The notes: a model not told the origin generated them from the letters alone. Positions 35,643 through 45,291 are shown, numbered from the stretch's first letter. The stretch: DNA of 64,000 nt from Formosa sediminum (GCF_007197735.1 NZ_CP041637.1:2947001-3011000), one strand, 5' to 3'. Numbers and translations: made by a program.

Positions 35643-35878
35643 AACATAAAATTAGAGTAACCAGAATTAAGATTTGTCTAAACTAAATTCAGAGGGCGAG
35701 ATTGTTAACTTTCTTAAAAGTATTGTTTACATATCGTGGAAATAAATAATGAGACCCTGAACTGAATTCATGGTGACAATACAATCAACTTTTAGAAATA
35801 GAGTGACGTTAGTTATATCATGCAGAACGCGTTTCAACATCCTATTACGAGTATATATATGATTTAATAAACATAAAA
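35643..35878. repeat. intergenic region with degenerate flavobacterial repeat traces
   Basis: A 236-base gap in the operon with no gene. It contains GAGACCCTGAACTGAATTC followed by ATGGTGACA (about 35751-35779) and CGCGTTTCAACATCCTATTAC (35829-35849, split here as CGCGTTTCAAC and ATCCTATTAC), which look like worn copies of the common GAGATCCTGAAACnAGTTCAGG type of interspersed repeat. Confidence 0.4.
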
Positions 35879-36640
35879 ATGAACACCAAAACATACATAC
35901 TTACCATTGCCGGTTTGGACCCCTCAAGTGGCGCAGGAATTACTTCAGATATTAAAACGTTTGAGGCACACGGGCTTTATGGGTTGTCGGTATGTACTGC
36001 GGTAACTGTTCAAAACGATATCGATTTTAAAGATTGTATTTGGATAGAAGAATCTGTAATCATTAATCAGATTAAAATCTTATTTGAACGCTTTACTATT
36101 GCTGTAGTAAAAATTGGAATAATAGAATCTTGGGACGTCTTGTTAAAGGTTACCAATACACTCTTAACATTAAACCCAAACATTAAAATTATTTTAGACC
36201 CCATATTAAAAGCGAGTAGTGGCTATGATTTTCATCAACAAACAAATTTAGAAACGTTTACGCAAATTTTAGAACATTGTTATTTTATCACCCCTAATTA
36301 TGATGAAATTCAGAAATTATTACCAAATAAATCTATTTCAGAAACCATTGCGTTTATATCTCAAAAAACAAATATTTATTTAAAAGGCGGTCATCGTAAC
36401 GACAAAAAAGGGTGGGATGAAATTTACCATAGTGGTATAGTGCAAGTTAATTTTCAGCCTGGCGTACAAACCATCCAAGACAAACACGGTAGCGGTTGTG
36501 TTCTCGCTGCAGCCTTAGCGTCTAACATATCCAAAGCATTGGTTTTAGAAGATGCATGCCGACTAGCAAAACAGTATACAGAGCGTTTTTTAAATTCGAA
36601 TAATTCCTTGTTAGGGACACATAATTACAAAAACTTATGA
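35879..36640 (+). CDS. thiD: hydroxymethylpyrimidine/phosphomethylpyrimidine kinase
   Basis: A 253-residue ribokinase-fold kinase that phosphorylates HMP and HMP-P to HMP-PP, the ThiE substrate. The N-terminal IAGLDPSSGAGITSDIKTFEAHGLYG and the C-terminal KHGSGCVLAAALASN (anion hole and catalytic region, with GSGC) are intact. The TGA stop overlaps the ATG of the next gene. Confidence 0.94.
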   Translation: MNTKTYILTIAGLDPSSGAGITSDIKTFEAHGLYGLSVCTAVTVQNDIDFKDCIWIEESVIINQIKILFERFTIAVVKIGIIESWDVLLKVTNTLLTLNPNIKIILDPILKASSGYDFHQQTNLETFTQILEHCYFITPNYDEIQKLLPNKSISETIAFISQKTNIYLKGGHRNDKKGWDEIYHSGIVQVNFQPGVQTIQDKHGSGCVLAAALASNISKALVLEDACRLAKQYTERFLNSNNSLLGTHNYKNL

Positions 36641-37299
36641 TAAGCAAACTACATTATATTACACAAGGCGAAACTCCAGAACAGCATTTAGAATACATTC
36701 AAAACGCATGTAGTTCTGGAGCCGATTGGATACAATTACGCATGAAACATTTTGACGAGCAAGTAGTTTTAGAAACAGCCAAAAAAGCTCGAGCGCTTAC
36801 CATGCATTTTCAAACACGATTAATAATAAACGATTATTATAAAATTGCAAAAACAGTCAATGCAGATGGTGTGCACTTAGGAAAAAACGATGCCTGTCCG
36901 TTAGAAGCGCGCGAGTATTTAGGTAAATGGTATCGCATTGGCGGAACAGCGAACACCTTAGACGATTGCCGCGAACTTATTGAAAAACAAGTAGATTACA
37001 TCGGTTTAGGTCCGTTCCGGTTCACAACCACAAAATCTAATTTAGGTCCTCTGTTAGGGATTAGTGGCTACCAGCATATCATCAAGCAGCTAGATACTAA
37101 TATTCCTATTATTGCTATTGGAGGTATTACTCTAAAAGATATACCAGAACTTTTAGAAACTGGAATCTATGGTGTGGCAATATCTGGAGAGATTACCAAA
37201 AATTTTAATACCATCTCAGCCTTTAATACCACATTGCAAGGACCAAATACTCAAGAACACGTTTATAAAATGCCTAAAAAAGAAGATAATGAAGACTGA
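36637..37299 (+). CDS. thiE: thiamine phosphate synthase
   Basis: The canonical ThiE of the operon (220 residues), joining HMP-PP and thiazole phosphate into thiamine phosphate. It has [37 protein letters not shown] (Mg and pyrophosphate site), the [19 protein letters not shown] loop and the phosphate-binding AIGGI/VAISGEI turns. It overlaps thiD by 4 bases and thiG by 11. Confidence 0.95.
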   Translation: MISKLHYITQGETPEQHLEYIQNACSSGADWIQLRMKHFDEQVVLETAKKARALTMHFQTRLIINDYYKIAKTVNADGVHLGKNDACPLEAREYLGKWYRIGGTANTLDDCRELIEKQVDYIGLGPFRFTTTKSNLGPLLGISGYQHIIKQLDTNIPIIAIGGITLKDIPELLETGIYGVAISGEITKNFNTISAFNTTLQGPNTQEHVYKMPKKEDNED

Positions 37300-38065
37300 T
37301 AATTTAACAATAGCAGATAAAACATTTCAATCGCGATTATTTACTGGAACAGGAAAATTCAGTAATTCCAAAATCATGAGAGATGCCATTAGGGCTTCAG
37401 AAAGCGAACTTGTGACTGTAGCTTTAAAACGGGTGAATGCAACTGATTTAGGAGACGATATATTAACACATTTAAACCATCCGTCTATACATTTATTACC
37501 TAATACGTCTGGAGTAAGAACGGCCGAAGAAGCTGTTTTTGCGGCTCAATTATCACGAGAAGCACTTCATACTAATTGGGTTAAATTAGAGATTCATCCC
37601 GACCCTAAATATTTATTACCCGACCCTATAGAAACACTAAAAGCTGCAGAAATGTTAGTGAAAGCCGGTTTTGTAGTGATGCCTTATATTCATGCAGACC
37701 CTGTTTTATGTAAACGGTTAGAAGATGTTGGTGTGCAATGCGTTATGCCTTTAGGGGCGCCTATTGGAAGTAATAAAGGGTTAAAAACTTTAGATTTTTT
37801 AGAGATAATTATTGCCCAAAGTAATGTGCCTGTTATTGTAGATGCTGGCATTGGGAGTCCGTCGCATGCTGCGCAGGCTATGGAACTAGGAGCCGATGCT
37901 GTTTTAGTAAATACAGCCATTGCAGTATCTCAAAATCCTATAGCTATGGGAACCGCTTTTAAACTTGCAGTAGAAGCCGGACGACTGGCATACAACGCTA
38001 AACTTGCCCCGCCTAAAAATACCGCAGAAGCTAGTAGTCCGTTAACCAGTTTTTTAAATCTTTAA
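37289..38065 (+). CDS. thiG: thiazole synthase ThiG
   Basis: A 258-residue TIM-barrel enzyme that forms thiazole phosphate from DXP, ThiS thiocarboxylate and dehydroglycine. [14 protein letters not shown] opens the domain, the Schiff-base Lys is in WVKLEIH, and [10 protein letters not shown] and [25 protein letters not shown] bind phosphate. I place the start at 37289, inside the thiE end, since the longer frame from 37169 lies over thiE and adds a non-homologous lead. Confidence 0.96.
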   Translation: MKTDNLTIADKTFQSRLFTGTGKFSNSKIMRDAIRASESELVTVALKRVNATDLGDDILTHLNHPSIHLLPNTSGVRTAEEAVFAAQLSREALHTNWVKLEIHPDPKYLLPDPIETLKAAEMLVKAGFVVMPYIHADPVLCKRLEDVGVQCVMPLGAPIGSNKGLKTLDFLEIIIAQSNVPVIVDAGIGSPSHAAQAMELGADAVLVNTAIAVSQNPIAMGTAFKLAVEAGRLAYNAKLAPPKNTAEASSPLTSFLNL

Positions 38066-38068
38066 AGT

Positions 38069-39181
38069 ATGAGTCATTTTAAAACCGTTTTAGATGCTTA
38101 TAATTGGGACGATACGCTTCAAAGCATCTATAATAAAACAGCAGAAGATGTAAAGCGCGCTTTAGGCAAAGATAAACGTGATTTAGAAGATTTTAAAGCC
38201 TTAATTTCGCCAGCTGCAAAACCGTATTTGGAAAGCATGGCGCAACAAAGCCAACAGCTCACTAAAAAACGTTTTGGAAATACCATACAAATGTACGCTC
38301 CCATGTATTTAAGTAACGAGTGCCAGAACATTTGTACCTATTGTGGTTTTAGCATGACAAATAAAATTCCGCGTAGAACATTAACCGATGCCGAAATTTT
38401 AAAAGAAACAGCCTTTTTAAAATCAAAAGGTTACGACCATATTTTATTGGTTACAGGGGAAGCTAACCGTACAGTAGGCGTGCAATATCTTAAACATGCT
38501 ATAGCACTTATACGGTCTCAATTTTCAAACATTACGATAGAAGTACAACCATTAGATCAAGATGAATATGAATTGCTTATTTCGCAGGGCTTGTATGCGG
38601 TTTTAGTGTATCAAGAAACGTATCATCGCGATGCGTATAAAAAGCATCACCCTAAAGGGAAAAAATCCAACTTCGATTACCGATTAGATACGCCAGACCG
38701 GCTTGGAAAAGCCGGTATTCATAAAATTGGTTTAGGGAGTTTATACGGTTTAGAAGATTGGCGTGCCGATAGTTTTTTTACAGCGCTACATTTTAAACAC
38801 CTTCAAAAAACCTATTGGAAAACGAAATATTCGATGTCTTTTCCGCGGTTACGACCCTTTTCTGGCGGATTAGAACCTAAAGTTGAAATGACAGATAGTG
38901 ATTTAGTACAACTTATTTGTGCGTTTAGACTATTAGATGAAGATTTAGAATTATCGATGTCTACTAGAGAAAGTGAAGTATTTAGAGACCACATTGTCAA
39001 TTTAGGAATCACCTCTATAAGTGCCGAATCTAAAACCAATCCTGGTGGTTATGTTGTTGAAAAACAATCACTAGAACAATTTGAAATCTCCGACGAACGT
39101 TCTACCGAATCCTTTACAAAAATGTTAAAATCGAAAGGACTGGAAGTTGTTTGGAAAGATTGGGAAAACAATTGGCAATAA
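38069..39181 (+). CDS. thiH: 2-iminoacetate synthase ThiH
   Basis: A 370-residue radical-SAM enzyme that cleaves tyrosine to dehydroglycine for ThiG. The cluster motif CQNICTYCGF (CxxxCxxC) is at about residues 85-94, preceded by PMYLSNE. The BATS-like C-terminus ends with TNPGGYV and LEVVWKDWE. Its presence, with no thiO in the cluster, shows the anaerobic-type glycine-imine route. 3 bases after thiG. Confidence 0.96.
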   Translation: MSHFKTVLDAYNWDDTLQSIYNKTAEDVKRALGKDKRDLEDFKALISPAAKPYLESMAQQSQQLTKKRFGNTIQMYAPMYLSNECQNICTYCGFSMTNKIPRRTLTDAEILKETAFLKSKGYDHILLVTGEANRTVGVQYLKHAIALIRSQFSNITIEVQPLDQDEYELLISQGLYAVLVYQETYHRDAYKKHHPKGKKSNFDYRLDTPDRLGKAGIHKIGLGSLYGLEDWRADSFFTALHFKHLQKTYWKTKYSMSFPRLRPFSGGLEPKVEMTDSDLVQLICAFRLLDEDLELSMSTRESEVFRDHIVNLGITSISAESKTNPGGYVVEKQSLEQFEISDERSTESFTKMLKSKGLEVVWKDWENNWQ

Positions 39182-39197
39182 TTATTAAATTTACAGC

Positions 39198-40253
39198 ATG
39201 TTATATAAAGAAGAACATTTACAATATAAACGTCATTTAGCTTTAGAAGACATTGGCGTAGAAGGTCAGAATAAATTAAAAACAGCTAAAGTTTTAGTAG
39301 TAGGCGCTGGTGGTTTAGGCTGCCCTATACTTCAATATTTAACGGCGGCAGGTGTAGGAACTATTGGTATTATAGACCATGATAGTGTAGACCAAACCAA
39401 TTTACAACGTCAAATTTTATATGGCTATAACGACATCGGAAAATTTAAAGTGTCTTGTGCTATTTCTAAATTAGAGCAGCTTAATAAATTTGTGAAATTT
39501 AAATCTTATATAGAGCGTTTAAGTAAGTCTAATGCCATAAAACTTTTTAAACAATACGATATTATTGTAGATGGTACCGATAATTTTAATACGCGTTACT
39601 TAGTTAATGATGCTGCTGTATTAGCCGAAAAACCAGTAGTGTTTGGGTCTATTTTTAAATTTGAAGGCCAAGTAACAGTGTATAACTATAAAAACGGACC
39701 TACATATAGATGTTTATTTCCTAAAGCTGCAGAACATACTTTAAATTGTGAAGAAGCTGGTGTTCTTGGTGTTTTACCTGGCATTGTAGGGTTATTACAA
39801 GCAAACGAAGTCATTAAAATGATTTGTGAAATCGGGGAGGTGCTTTCAGGAAAACTATTAGTATTTAATGCCCTAAGCATGAGTCAGAGTTTATTAACAT
39901 ACGATAAAACGGTTCATTCTCATGTGACTTATATTGCAGATGTCGAGGAAGATTTTAATATAAATTCATCTATGAAATCGCTGACTTTCGATGAATATTT
40001 AAAACATAAAGACAGTTTATTTGTGCTAGATGTAAGAACAGAGAAAGAACACAACATGTTTCATTTGTCTCAAGATTACCATATTCCGCTTAAAGAATTA
40101 GAGCAACGTTATTTCGAAATCGATACCAAAAAACCAATCTTGGTGTATTGTCAATCTGGAAAACGTAGTATACAAGCCATCGAAATATTAAAGGGTGTAA
40201 ATATTAAAAATAAACTTTATAATCTTAAAAATGGTCTGCAACAACCCATTTAA
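39198..40253 (+). CDS. thiF: ThiF/MoeB-type adenylyltransferase with C-terminal rhodanese domain
   Basis: A 351-residue E1-like enzyme that adenylates ThiS (and perhaps MoaD). The ATP site VVGAGGLGCPILQYLTAAGVG is near residue 36, with DxDxVDxTNLQRQ and DGTDNFNTRYLVND in place, and the conserved catalytic-loop Cys in NCEEAGVLG. A rhodanese-like domain occupies the last 95 residues (FVLDVRTEKEH, active Cys in VYCQSGKRS), which can hand on the persulfide sulfur. The usual CxxC...CxxC zinc site is incomplete: only the Cys in YRCLFP is left and the later pair is missing. Last gene of the operon. Confidence 0.92.
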   Translation: MLYKEEHLQYKRHLALEDIGVEGQNKLKTAKVLVVGAGGLGCPILQYLTAAGVGTIGIIDHDSVDQTNLQRQILYGYNDIGKFKVSCAISKLEQLNKFVKFKSYIERLSKSNAIKLFKQYDIIVDGTDNFNTRYLVNDAAVLAEKPVVFGSIFKFEGQVTVYNYKNGPTYRCLFPKAAEHTLNCEEAGVLGVLPGIVGLLQANEVIKMICEIGEVLSGKLLVFNALSMSQSLLTYDKTVHSHVTYIADVEEDFNINSSMKSLTFDEYLKHKDSLFVLDVRTEKEHNMFHLSQDYHIPLKELEQRYFEIDTKKPILVYCQSGKRSIQAIEILKGVNIKNKLYNLKNGLQQPI

Positions 40254-40274
40254 AAACATTATTACCTATTAATT

Positions 40275-41078
40275 TCACCACCACACAACAAAACATTTTA
40301 ATGTTAAACCATTAGGCTGTTTAACCCAACATAAAGGTGCTGTTTTATTAAGGATTAAAGGTTTTATTTTTTCTTTAAAATCAAAAAATGTTAACCACGG
40401 AACTTGCATTTCTATATTACATAACCAATTTAATTTTTTAGGCATGTAAAATTTACTGTCTTTAAAATGGCTTAAAGCATTAAAATGGATATAAACACCG
40501 GCTATACAATCGGGATTTAAATCACCAAACACATGTGTTATAGTATTATAAGGGACAAATAATTGAGCTTTAAAATAAACGTGTTGAGCTATAGTTTCAG
40601 GTGCTATTTTCAAATTATCTAAATATGGGATAGTTGCAGGGTTGTAGAGTAAAGGCAATTGTTTGTCCTTTAGTTTTGTAAGTTTATCTATTAAACTATC
40701 TTTTCTGTTAGGTCCAATCCAATGCTCATATTCAGTAGCACCAACTTCAGGATCATATAAATAAAATTTGTAAACAATTTCTAAATGAATGTACTGATTA
40801 CCTTGTTTAAGAATACAATCAATTTCACCCAAAGTACGTTTGTTTTCTTGTATTTGAATATTTTCTGCAAGGATGTCTACATCATCTTGTAAACACAAGT
40901 CGAAACTTACAAATCGCTCAACAAGTTTTCCTAATCTTAACGGAACATTTACTACGGCATTAAAAGGGGGGACATCACTTTTAGAAAGCGTAAATTGTGT
41001 TAGTCCCCAACTATTCTTTTTTTTCCATAATACAGGTGTGGCTTTATACCCTATGTACTGTTTACTTATTGTTTGCAT
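40275..41078 (-). CDS. DUF1853 family protein
   Basis: A 267-residue cytoplasmic protein of the DUF1853 family. LGKLVERFVSFDL, then RTLGEIDCIL and YIHLEIVYKFYLYDP form a pattern close to PD-(D/E)XK nuclease cores (G-E-I-D and E-x-V-x-K), followed by WIGPNRKDSLIDKL and the C-terminal LNWLCN..VPW. A nuclease-like fold is an inference; no function is proven for the family. It converges with thiF and has a TACCTTTA promoter element on the minus strand at 41099-41106. Confidence 0.85.
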   Translation of the reverse strand: MQTISKQYIGYKATPVLWKKKNSWGLTQFTLSKSDVPPFNAVVNVPLRLGKLVERFVSFDLCLQDDVDILAENIQIQENKRTLGEIDCILKQGNQYIHLEIVYKFYLYDPEVGATEYEHWIGPNRKDSLIDKLTKLKDKQLPLLYNPATIPYLDNLKIAPETIAQHVYFKAQLFVPYNTITHVFGDLNPDCIAGVYIHFNALSHFKDSKFYMPKKLNWLCNIEMQVPWLTFFDFKEKIKPLILNKTAPLCWVKQPNGLTLKCFVVWW

Positions 41079-41277
41079 TAACCATATATTTCTGAATTTA
41101 AAGGTAATAAAACAGTATCCGTTTTAATATAAAAGCAGCTGTATTTTAAAATTAAAACAGTTATTTTAAAAGTAGGCAGTATAAAATAACCCCTTGACTT
41201 TGTTTGTTTTACATCAATTTTTTAGGCGTTTTTAATAATTTCTGAAGAATCATGCATAAAAACCCTAGAAAAGGCCT

Positions 41278-41285
41278 TATTTTTG
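41278..41285 (+). promoter_or_regulatory. -7 promoter element of the SF2 helicase gene
   Basis: TATTTTTG fits TAnnTTTG and lies 23 bases before the ATG at 41309. Confidence 0.5.
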
Positions 41286-41308
41286 CGTTCCTTAAAAACC
41301 TATTATAA

Positions 41309-42862
41309 ATGTCAGTTACAGCTACAGATTTAGCAGAAAGAAACGCCGGAAAAGATTTATATAGTTATCAACGTGGAGCCATAAACAAGATATTTCAATG
41401 TTTTGAAGAAGCTCCAGAAGATTACCACTTATTATATCAATTACCAACTGGAGGTGGAAAAACTGTAATCTTCTCTGAAATTGTAAGACAATACCTTAAA
41501 CATCATAATAAAAAGGTACTTGTTATGACACACCGTATTGAATTATGTAAACAAACATCAGGAATGCTAACTGAGTTTGGGGTGTCTAATAAAGTAATAC
41601 ATAGTAAAGCAAATCTAGACGATCAAGCCGACTTTAGTTGTTTTGTTGCTATGGTTGAAACTCTTAATAACCGTTTAAATGATGATAAACTAGATATTTC
41701 AGATATTGGTTTAGTTATTATTGATGAAGCGCATTACAATTCGTTTACTAAACTCTTTAAGTTTTTCGAAAAATCTTTTATTCTTGGGGTTACAGCAACG
41801 CCTTTAAGTTCTAATATTAAATTACCAATGAATGATAATTACAACGAGTTAATCGTTGGAGAATCCATTCAGTCATTAATAGAAAATAAATTCCTTGCAC
41901 GTGCCGAAGTTTACTCTTACAATGTTGGTCTTACCTCGTTAGTAGTTGGAGCAAATGGAGATTATACCGTAAAATCTTCAGAAGACTTGTATACCAATAG
42001 CGATATGCTTAGCAAGTTAATTCAGGCCTATGAAGAGCGTTCTAAACATAAGAAAACTTTAATCTTTAATAACGGTATTAACACCTCGTTACATGTGTAC
42101 GACACTTTCAAAGCAGCGGGATACAATGTTGCTCACTTAGACAATACAAATACTAAGAAAGAACGTAAAAAAATACTTAAATGGTTTAAAGAAACTCCAG
42201 ATGCCATTCTAACATCTGTTAGTATTTTAACCACAGGTTTTGATGAACCTACTGTAGATTCTATCATATTAAATCGTGCCACAAAATCATTAACGTTATA
42301 TTACCAAATGATTGGTCGTGGATCTCGTATTTTAAAAAATAAATCGACTTTTAATGTTATCGATTTAGGAAATAACTTCCATCGTTTCGGACCTTGGGGT
42401 GCAGATTTAGATTGGCAGAAGATATTTAGATCTCCTAATTTCTATTTAGACGGCATTATGAGTGACGAGGAGCTAGAAGAGAATTTTAGATACGAAATGC
42501 CAGACGACTTACGTGCTGAATTTAAAAAGTCTAACTCGGTTTACTTTGACGTTAAAAAAACCTACATAGATTCTATTAGAAAAGGAGAGTCATCAAAAGT
42601 CGTTTTAGAACGTTCAATCCATCATCACGCTTACATTTGTACAGAAAATAGCGAAGATATGTACGATGCCCTAGACTTAGCTAAAAAACTAGGAGACGAT
42701 ATTGATTACCGCATACAACGTTATACCAAGTGTATTAGTAAAAGTACTTATAACTTTGTAGAGTGGTTAAGAGATGATTATCGTAAAAAATTACGAGCTT
42801 ATATCCGTGAACATTTTGATGATTTATTTGAAGAAATTAACGGTTATCCGCCAGAAGAATAG
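41309..42862 (+). CDS. DEAD/DEAH-box (SF2) helicase, SSL2/RadD-like
   Basis: A 517-residue superfamily-2 helicase. The Q-motif-like LYSYQRGAI is followed by Walker A LPTGGGKTVIFSEI near residue 46, the DEAH box VIIDEAHYNSF near 142, motif III GVTATP, and motif VI YQMIGRGSR near 330. The layout matches stand-alone XPB/RadD-like helicases, and the C-terminal 150 residues have no domain I recognise. RadD in E. coli helps in double-strand-break repair and the equivalent role here is inference. Monocistronic, with a terminator-like hairpin downstream. Confidence 0.9.
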   Translation: MSVTATDLAERNAGKDLYSYQRGAINKIFQCFEEAPEDYHLLYQLPTGGGKTVIFSEIVRQYLKHHNKKVLVMTHRIELCKQTSGMLTEFGVSNKVIHSKANLDDQADFSCFVAMVETLNNRLNDDKLDISDIGLVIIDEAHYNSFTKLFKFFEKSFILGVTATPLSSNIKLPMNDNYNELIVGESIQSLIENKFLARAEVYSYNVGLTSLVVGANGDYTVKSSEDLYTNSDMLSKLIQAYEERSKHKKTLIFNNGINTSLHVYDTFKAAGYNVAHLDNTNTKKERKKILKWFKETPDAILTSVSILTTGFDEPTVDSIILNRATKSLTLYYQMIGRGSRILKNKSTFNVIDLGNNFHRFGPWGADLDWQKIFRSPNFYLDGIMSDEELEENFRYEMPDDLRAEFKKSNSVYFDVKKTYIDSIRKGESSKVVLERSIHHHAYICTENSEDMYDALDLAKKLGDDIDYRIQRYTKCISKSTYNFVEWLRDDYRKKLRAYIREHFDDLFEEINGYPPEE

Positions 42863-42950
42863 ACTGTTCTTGCAACATCTAGGTGTATAAGTAGAGTAGA
42901 GTACTATTTTAAGTACTCATCTCGATGACCATTAAAAAATATAAAATACA

Positions 42951-42976
42951 AAAAAGCGTACTCAGTTTTATCTGAA
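42951..42976 (+). terminator. terminator after the SF2 helicase gene
   Basis: AAAAGCGTACTCAG pairs, with one mismatch and one G-U, with CTGAATGCGCTTTT around a TTTTAT loop, followed by a T-rich run. A second small hairpin (GAGTAC ... GTACTC) lies just upstream at about 42899-42918. Confidence 0.6.
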
Positions 42977-43039
42977 TGCGCTTTTCTTTTTCAACATCAT
43001 CGTGCTCGAATGGATAAGAAAGCTGCAGCCTTCTAGACC

Positions 43040-43915
43040 TTAGGCCTCAGATTCCGATTTAAACGTCCAAGCTAAAATTCTGCTTTTCTTATTCCCCTGA
43101 GTCATAGCAATGGTTTTATGAGTAGCCTTTAATTTATCTAATTGTTTTTTTAACTTACTTAAATGTTCTTGTTTTGAAACCAAAGTTGTAAACCAAACCA
43201 CTTGATTTTTAAATGCTTGACTTTGTTTTATCATACGCTTAATAAATAAAGCTTCTCCGCCATTACACCACAATTCATGTGCCTGTCCGCCAAAATTTAA
43301 TTCTGCAGGTCCAGACTTTTTTAAGTTTTTTAATTTCTGTTTAGTTGTTCTTGTAGCTTCTTCTTCAGAACTAAAAAATGGAGGATTACACATTGTAAAG
43401 GAGAATTGCTCTCCAGATTTAATAATACCTTCAAAAATATTGGCATTATTAGTTTGCAAGCGAATGTCTATCTTTTTTAATAACAACGGTGTTAAACTAA
43501 TATTTTGCTTTGCACAGTCTACCGCAGTTGTACTACTATCACTTCCCACCATGTTCCAATTATAAATTTGTGCACCAAGAATAGGGTAGATGGCATTAGC
43601 GCCTACACCAACATCTAAACCTTTAACAGCATCGGCTAAATTTTCAGCTTTCAATAAGTCATGTATATGGTGTATATAATCGGCTCTACCAGGAATTGGC
43701 GGACAAAGATACCCTTTAGGAATTCGCCAATCTGTCAATCCGTAATCGGCTATAAGAATGGCTTTATTTAAATGAAAAACCGCATCGCTTTTTTCAAAAT
43801 GAATGGTTTTTTGTTTTGTAAGTGGACTAGTAAATACAAACGAATTTAATTTAGGATAAGCTTGTATTAAGGCATCAAAATCGTAAGATTTCTTATGCTT
43901 GTTATTAGAATGCAT
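43040..43915 (-). CDS. rlmF: 23S rRNA (adenine(1618)-N(6))-methyltransferase
   Basis: A 291-residue class-I methyltransferase of the RlmF (YbiN) family, which methylates N6 of A1618 in 23S rRNA. The N-terminus YDFDALIQAYPKL and WRIPKGYLCPPIPGRADYIHHI is characteristic. The SAM site is GLDVGVGANAIYP, and NPPFF, the N6-adenine methyltransferase catalytic motif, follows near residue 181. It is divergent from the DEAD-box helicase gene. Confidence 0.93.
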   Translation of the reverse strand: MHSNNKHKKSYDFDALIQAYPKLNSFVFTSPLTKQKTIHFEKSDAVFHLNKAILIADYGLTDWRIPKGYLCPPIPGRADYIHHIHDLLKAENLADAVKGLDVGVGANAIYPILGAQIYNWNMVGSDSSTTAVDCAKQNISLTPLLLKKIDIRLQTNNANIFEGIIKSGEQFSFTMCNPPFFSSEEEATRTTKQKLKNLKKSGPAELNFGGQAHELWCNGGEALFIKRMIKQSQAFKNQVVWFTTLVSKQEHLSKLKKQLDKLKATHKTIAMTQGNKKSRILAWTFKSESEA

Positions 43916-43930
43916 AGGTATAATTTATGA

Positions 43931-43938
43931 CAAAGATA
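43931..43938 (-). promoter_or_regulatory. -7 promoter element of rlmF
   Basis: The minus strand reads TATCTTTG, a good TAnnTTTG match, with a TTG about 19 bases further upstream. The start codon follows after 15 bases. Confidence 0.6.
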
Positions 43939-44000
43939 GACTAAAATTAACCAGCAATTTAGAAATCAAAAATTGTATTAAAAAGCGCTTTAATTTAATA

Positions 44001-44008
44001 TACCTTTG
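44001..44008 (+). promoter_or_regulatory. -7 promoter element of the DEAD-box helicase gene
   Basis: TACCTTTG matches TAnnTTTG. It overlaps the TTG at 44006 that would open the longest frame, so translation must begin downstream, at the ATG at 44027. Confidence 0.65.
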
Positions 44009-44026
44009 CAAACAGAAATAAATACT

Positions 44027-45145
44027 ATGGCAACATTTAAACACTTAGGTGTAAAACACGAATTTATACAAGGCTTAAAAGAATTAGGAATTAAACATCC
44101 ATCAGAAATTCAAGAAAAAGCAATCCCTGTTTTATTACAATCCAAAACCGATTTTATCGGACTTGCACAAACTGGCACGGGAAAAACTGCCGCATTTGGA
44201 TTGCCTATGCTTCAAAACATAGAGCCTAACTCCAACTATGTCCAAGCTTTAATTTTAGCACCAACTCGCGAACTGGTTCAGCAAATAAAAAAACAGCTAT
44301 TTAAATTTACAAAATACTGTGACGCTAAAATATTTGTTGAAGGTGTTTATGGTGGGGAAAAAATAGACATCCAAATACAGAATTTAAAACGAACTACTCA
44401 CATTATAGTAGCAACTCCTGGACGTTTAAACGATTTACTAGACCGAAAAGTAATTGATATTAGAAAAGTAAATACAGTTATTTTAGACGAAGCAGATGAA
44501 ATGCTTAGCATGGGATTTAAAGAAGCCCTAACTAAAATCTTAACACATACGCCTAAATCTAAAAATACTTGGTTGTTTTCTGCTACAATTCCATCCGGAA
44601 TTCAGCAAATTATAGACCAATATATGTCGCCTAAAGCCGTACGCGTAGTAATTAATAAAAACGAATTAGTAAATGCTAATATTTCACACCGTTATATAAC
44701 TACAACAATTGAACAAAAACAAGATGTTATTGTAAACCTTTTAGAAGCACGACCAGACGATCGAGGTATAATTTTTTGTAGAACAAAAGCAGGAACCAAA
44801 ACATTAACCGAATTTTTAAAAGAAGAAGGTTTTTCTGTTGAAGCTTTAGAAGGCGATATGCAACAACGTGATCGGGAAAAAGTGATGCGGGCGTTTAAAA
44901 AAGGGAATTTACAAGTTTTAGTTTCTACCGATGTTTCTGCTCGAGGTATAGACGTAAACGATTTGGCTTTTGTATTACACCACCAATTACCTGAACAATT
45001 AGAATATTATACACACCGTAGTGGCCGTACTGCACGAGCTGGAAAAACGGGACAATCTATAGCACTTATTTTAGGTAGTGAGCTAAAACGTATTCATGAG
45101 ATGAATAAAGAATTGGGAATAAAATTTAAAGAGATTTCTATTTAA
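44027..45145 (+). CDS. DEAD-box RNA helicase
   Basis: A compact ATP-dependent RNA helicase of 372 residues. All motifs are present: FKHLGV with the Q motif GIKHPSEIQEKAIP, Walker A AQTGTGKTAAFGLP, PTRELV, the DEAD box VILDEADEMLSMG, SAT, and motif VI HRSGRTARAGKTG. It ends soon after the second RecA domain without the basic tail of DeaD/RhlE, as in many flavobacterial members. Likely in ribosome assembly or mRNA turnover. The start at 44027 is set by the promoter element just upstream. Confidence 0.93.
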   Translation: MATFKHLGVKHEFIQGLKELGIKHPSEIQEKAIPVLLQSKTDFIGLAQTGTGKTAAFGLPMLQNIEPNSNYVQALILAPTRELVQQIKKQLFKFTKYCDAKIFVEGVYGGEKIDIQIQNLKRTTHIIVATPGRLNDLLDRKVIDIRKVNTVILDEADEMLSMGFKEALTKILTHTPKSKNTWLFSATIPSGIQQIIDQYMSPKAVRVVINKNELVNANISHRYITTTIEQKQDVIVNLLEARPDDRGIIFCRTKAGTKTLTEFLKEEGFSVEALEGDMQQRDREKVMRAFKKGNLQVLVSTDVSARGIDVNDLAFVLHHQLPEQLEYYTHRSGRTARAGKTGQSIALILGSELKRIHEMNKELGIKFKEISI

Positions 45146-45234
45146 TTATTAAATAGGTTTTCGAGCGGAGTCTAGAGCTTTTATATTCACTGACCCCAAT
45201 TTCATTTGATAACTTTTAAGTTTAATAAATTTAA

Positions 45235-45268
45235 AAAGCCTTTATTCTAAAATAAGAATAAAGGCTTT
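45235..45268. terminator. bidirectional terminator between convergent genes
   Basis: AAAGCCTTTATTCT at 45235-45248 pairs perfectly with AGAATAAAGGCTTT at 45255-45268 around a 6-base loop. It serves the DEAD-box gene and the PfpI-like gene. Confidence 0.85.
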
Positions 45269-45291
45269 ATTATATATTGAAAATTAAATCA

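Noticed and set aside
37169-37288. Longer N-terminus of ThiG.
   Set aside because: The extension overlaps the 3' end of thiE out of frame; ThiG homology begins at 37289.
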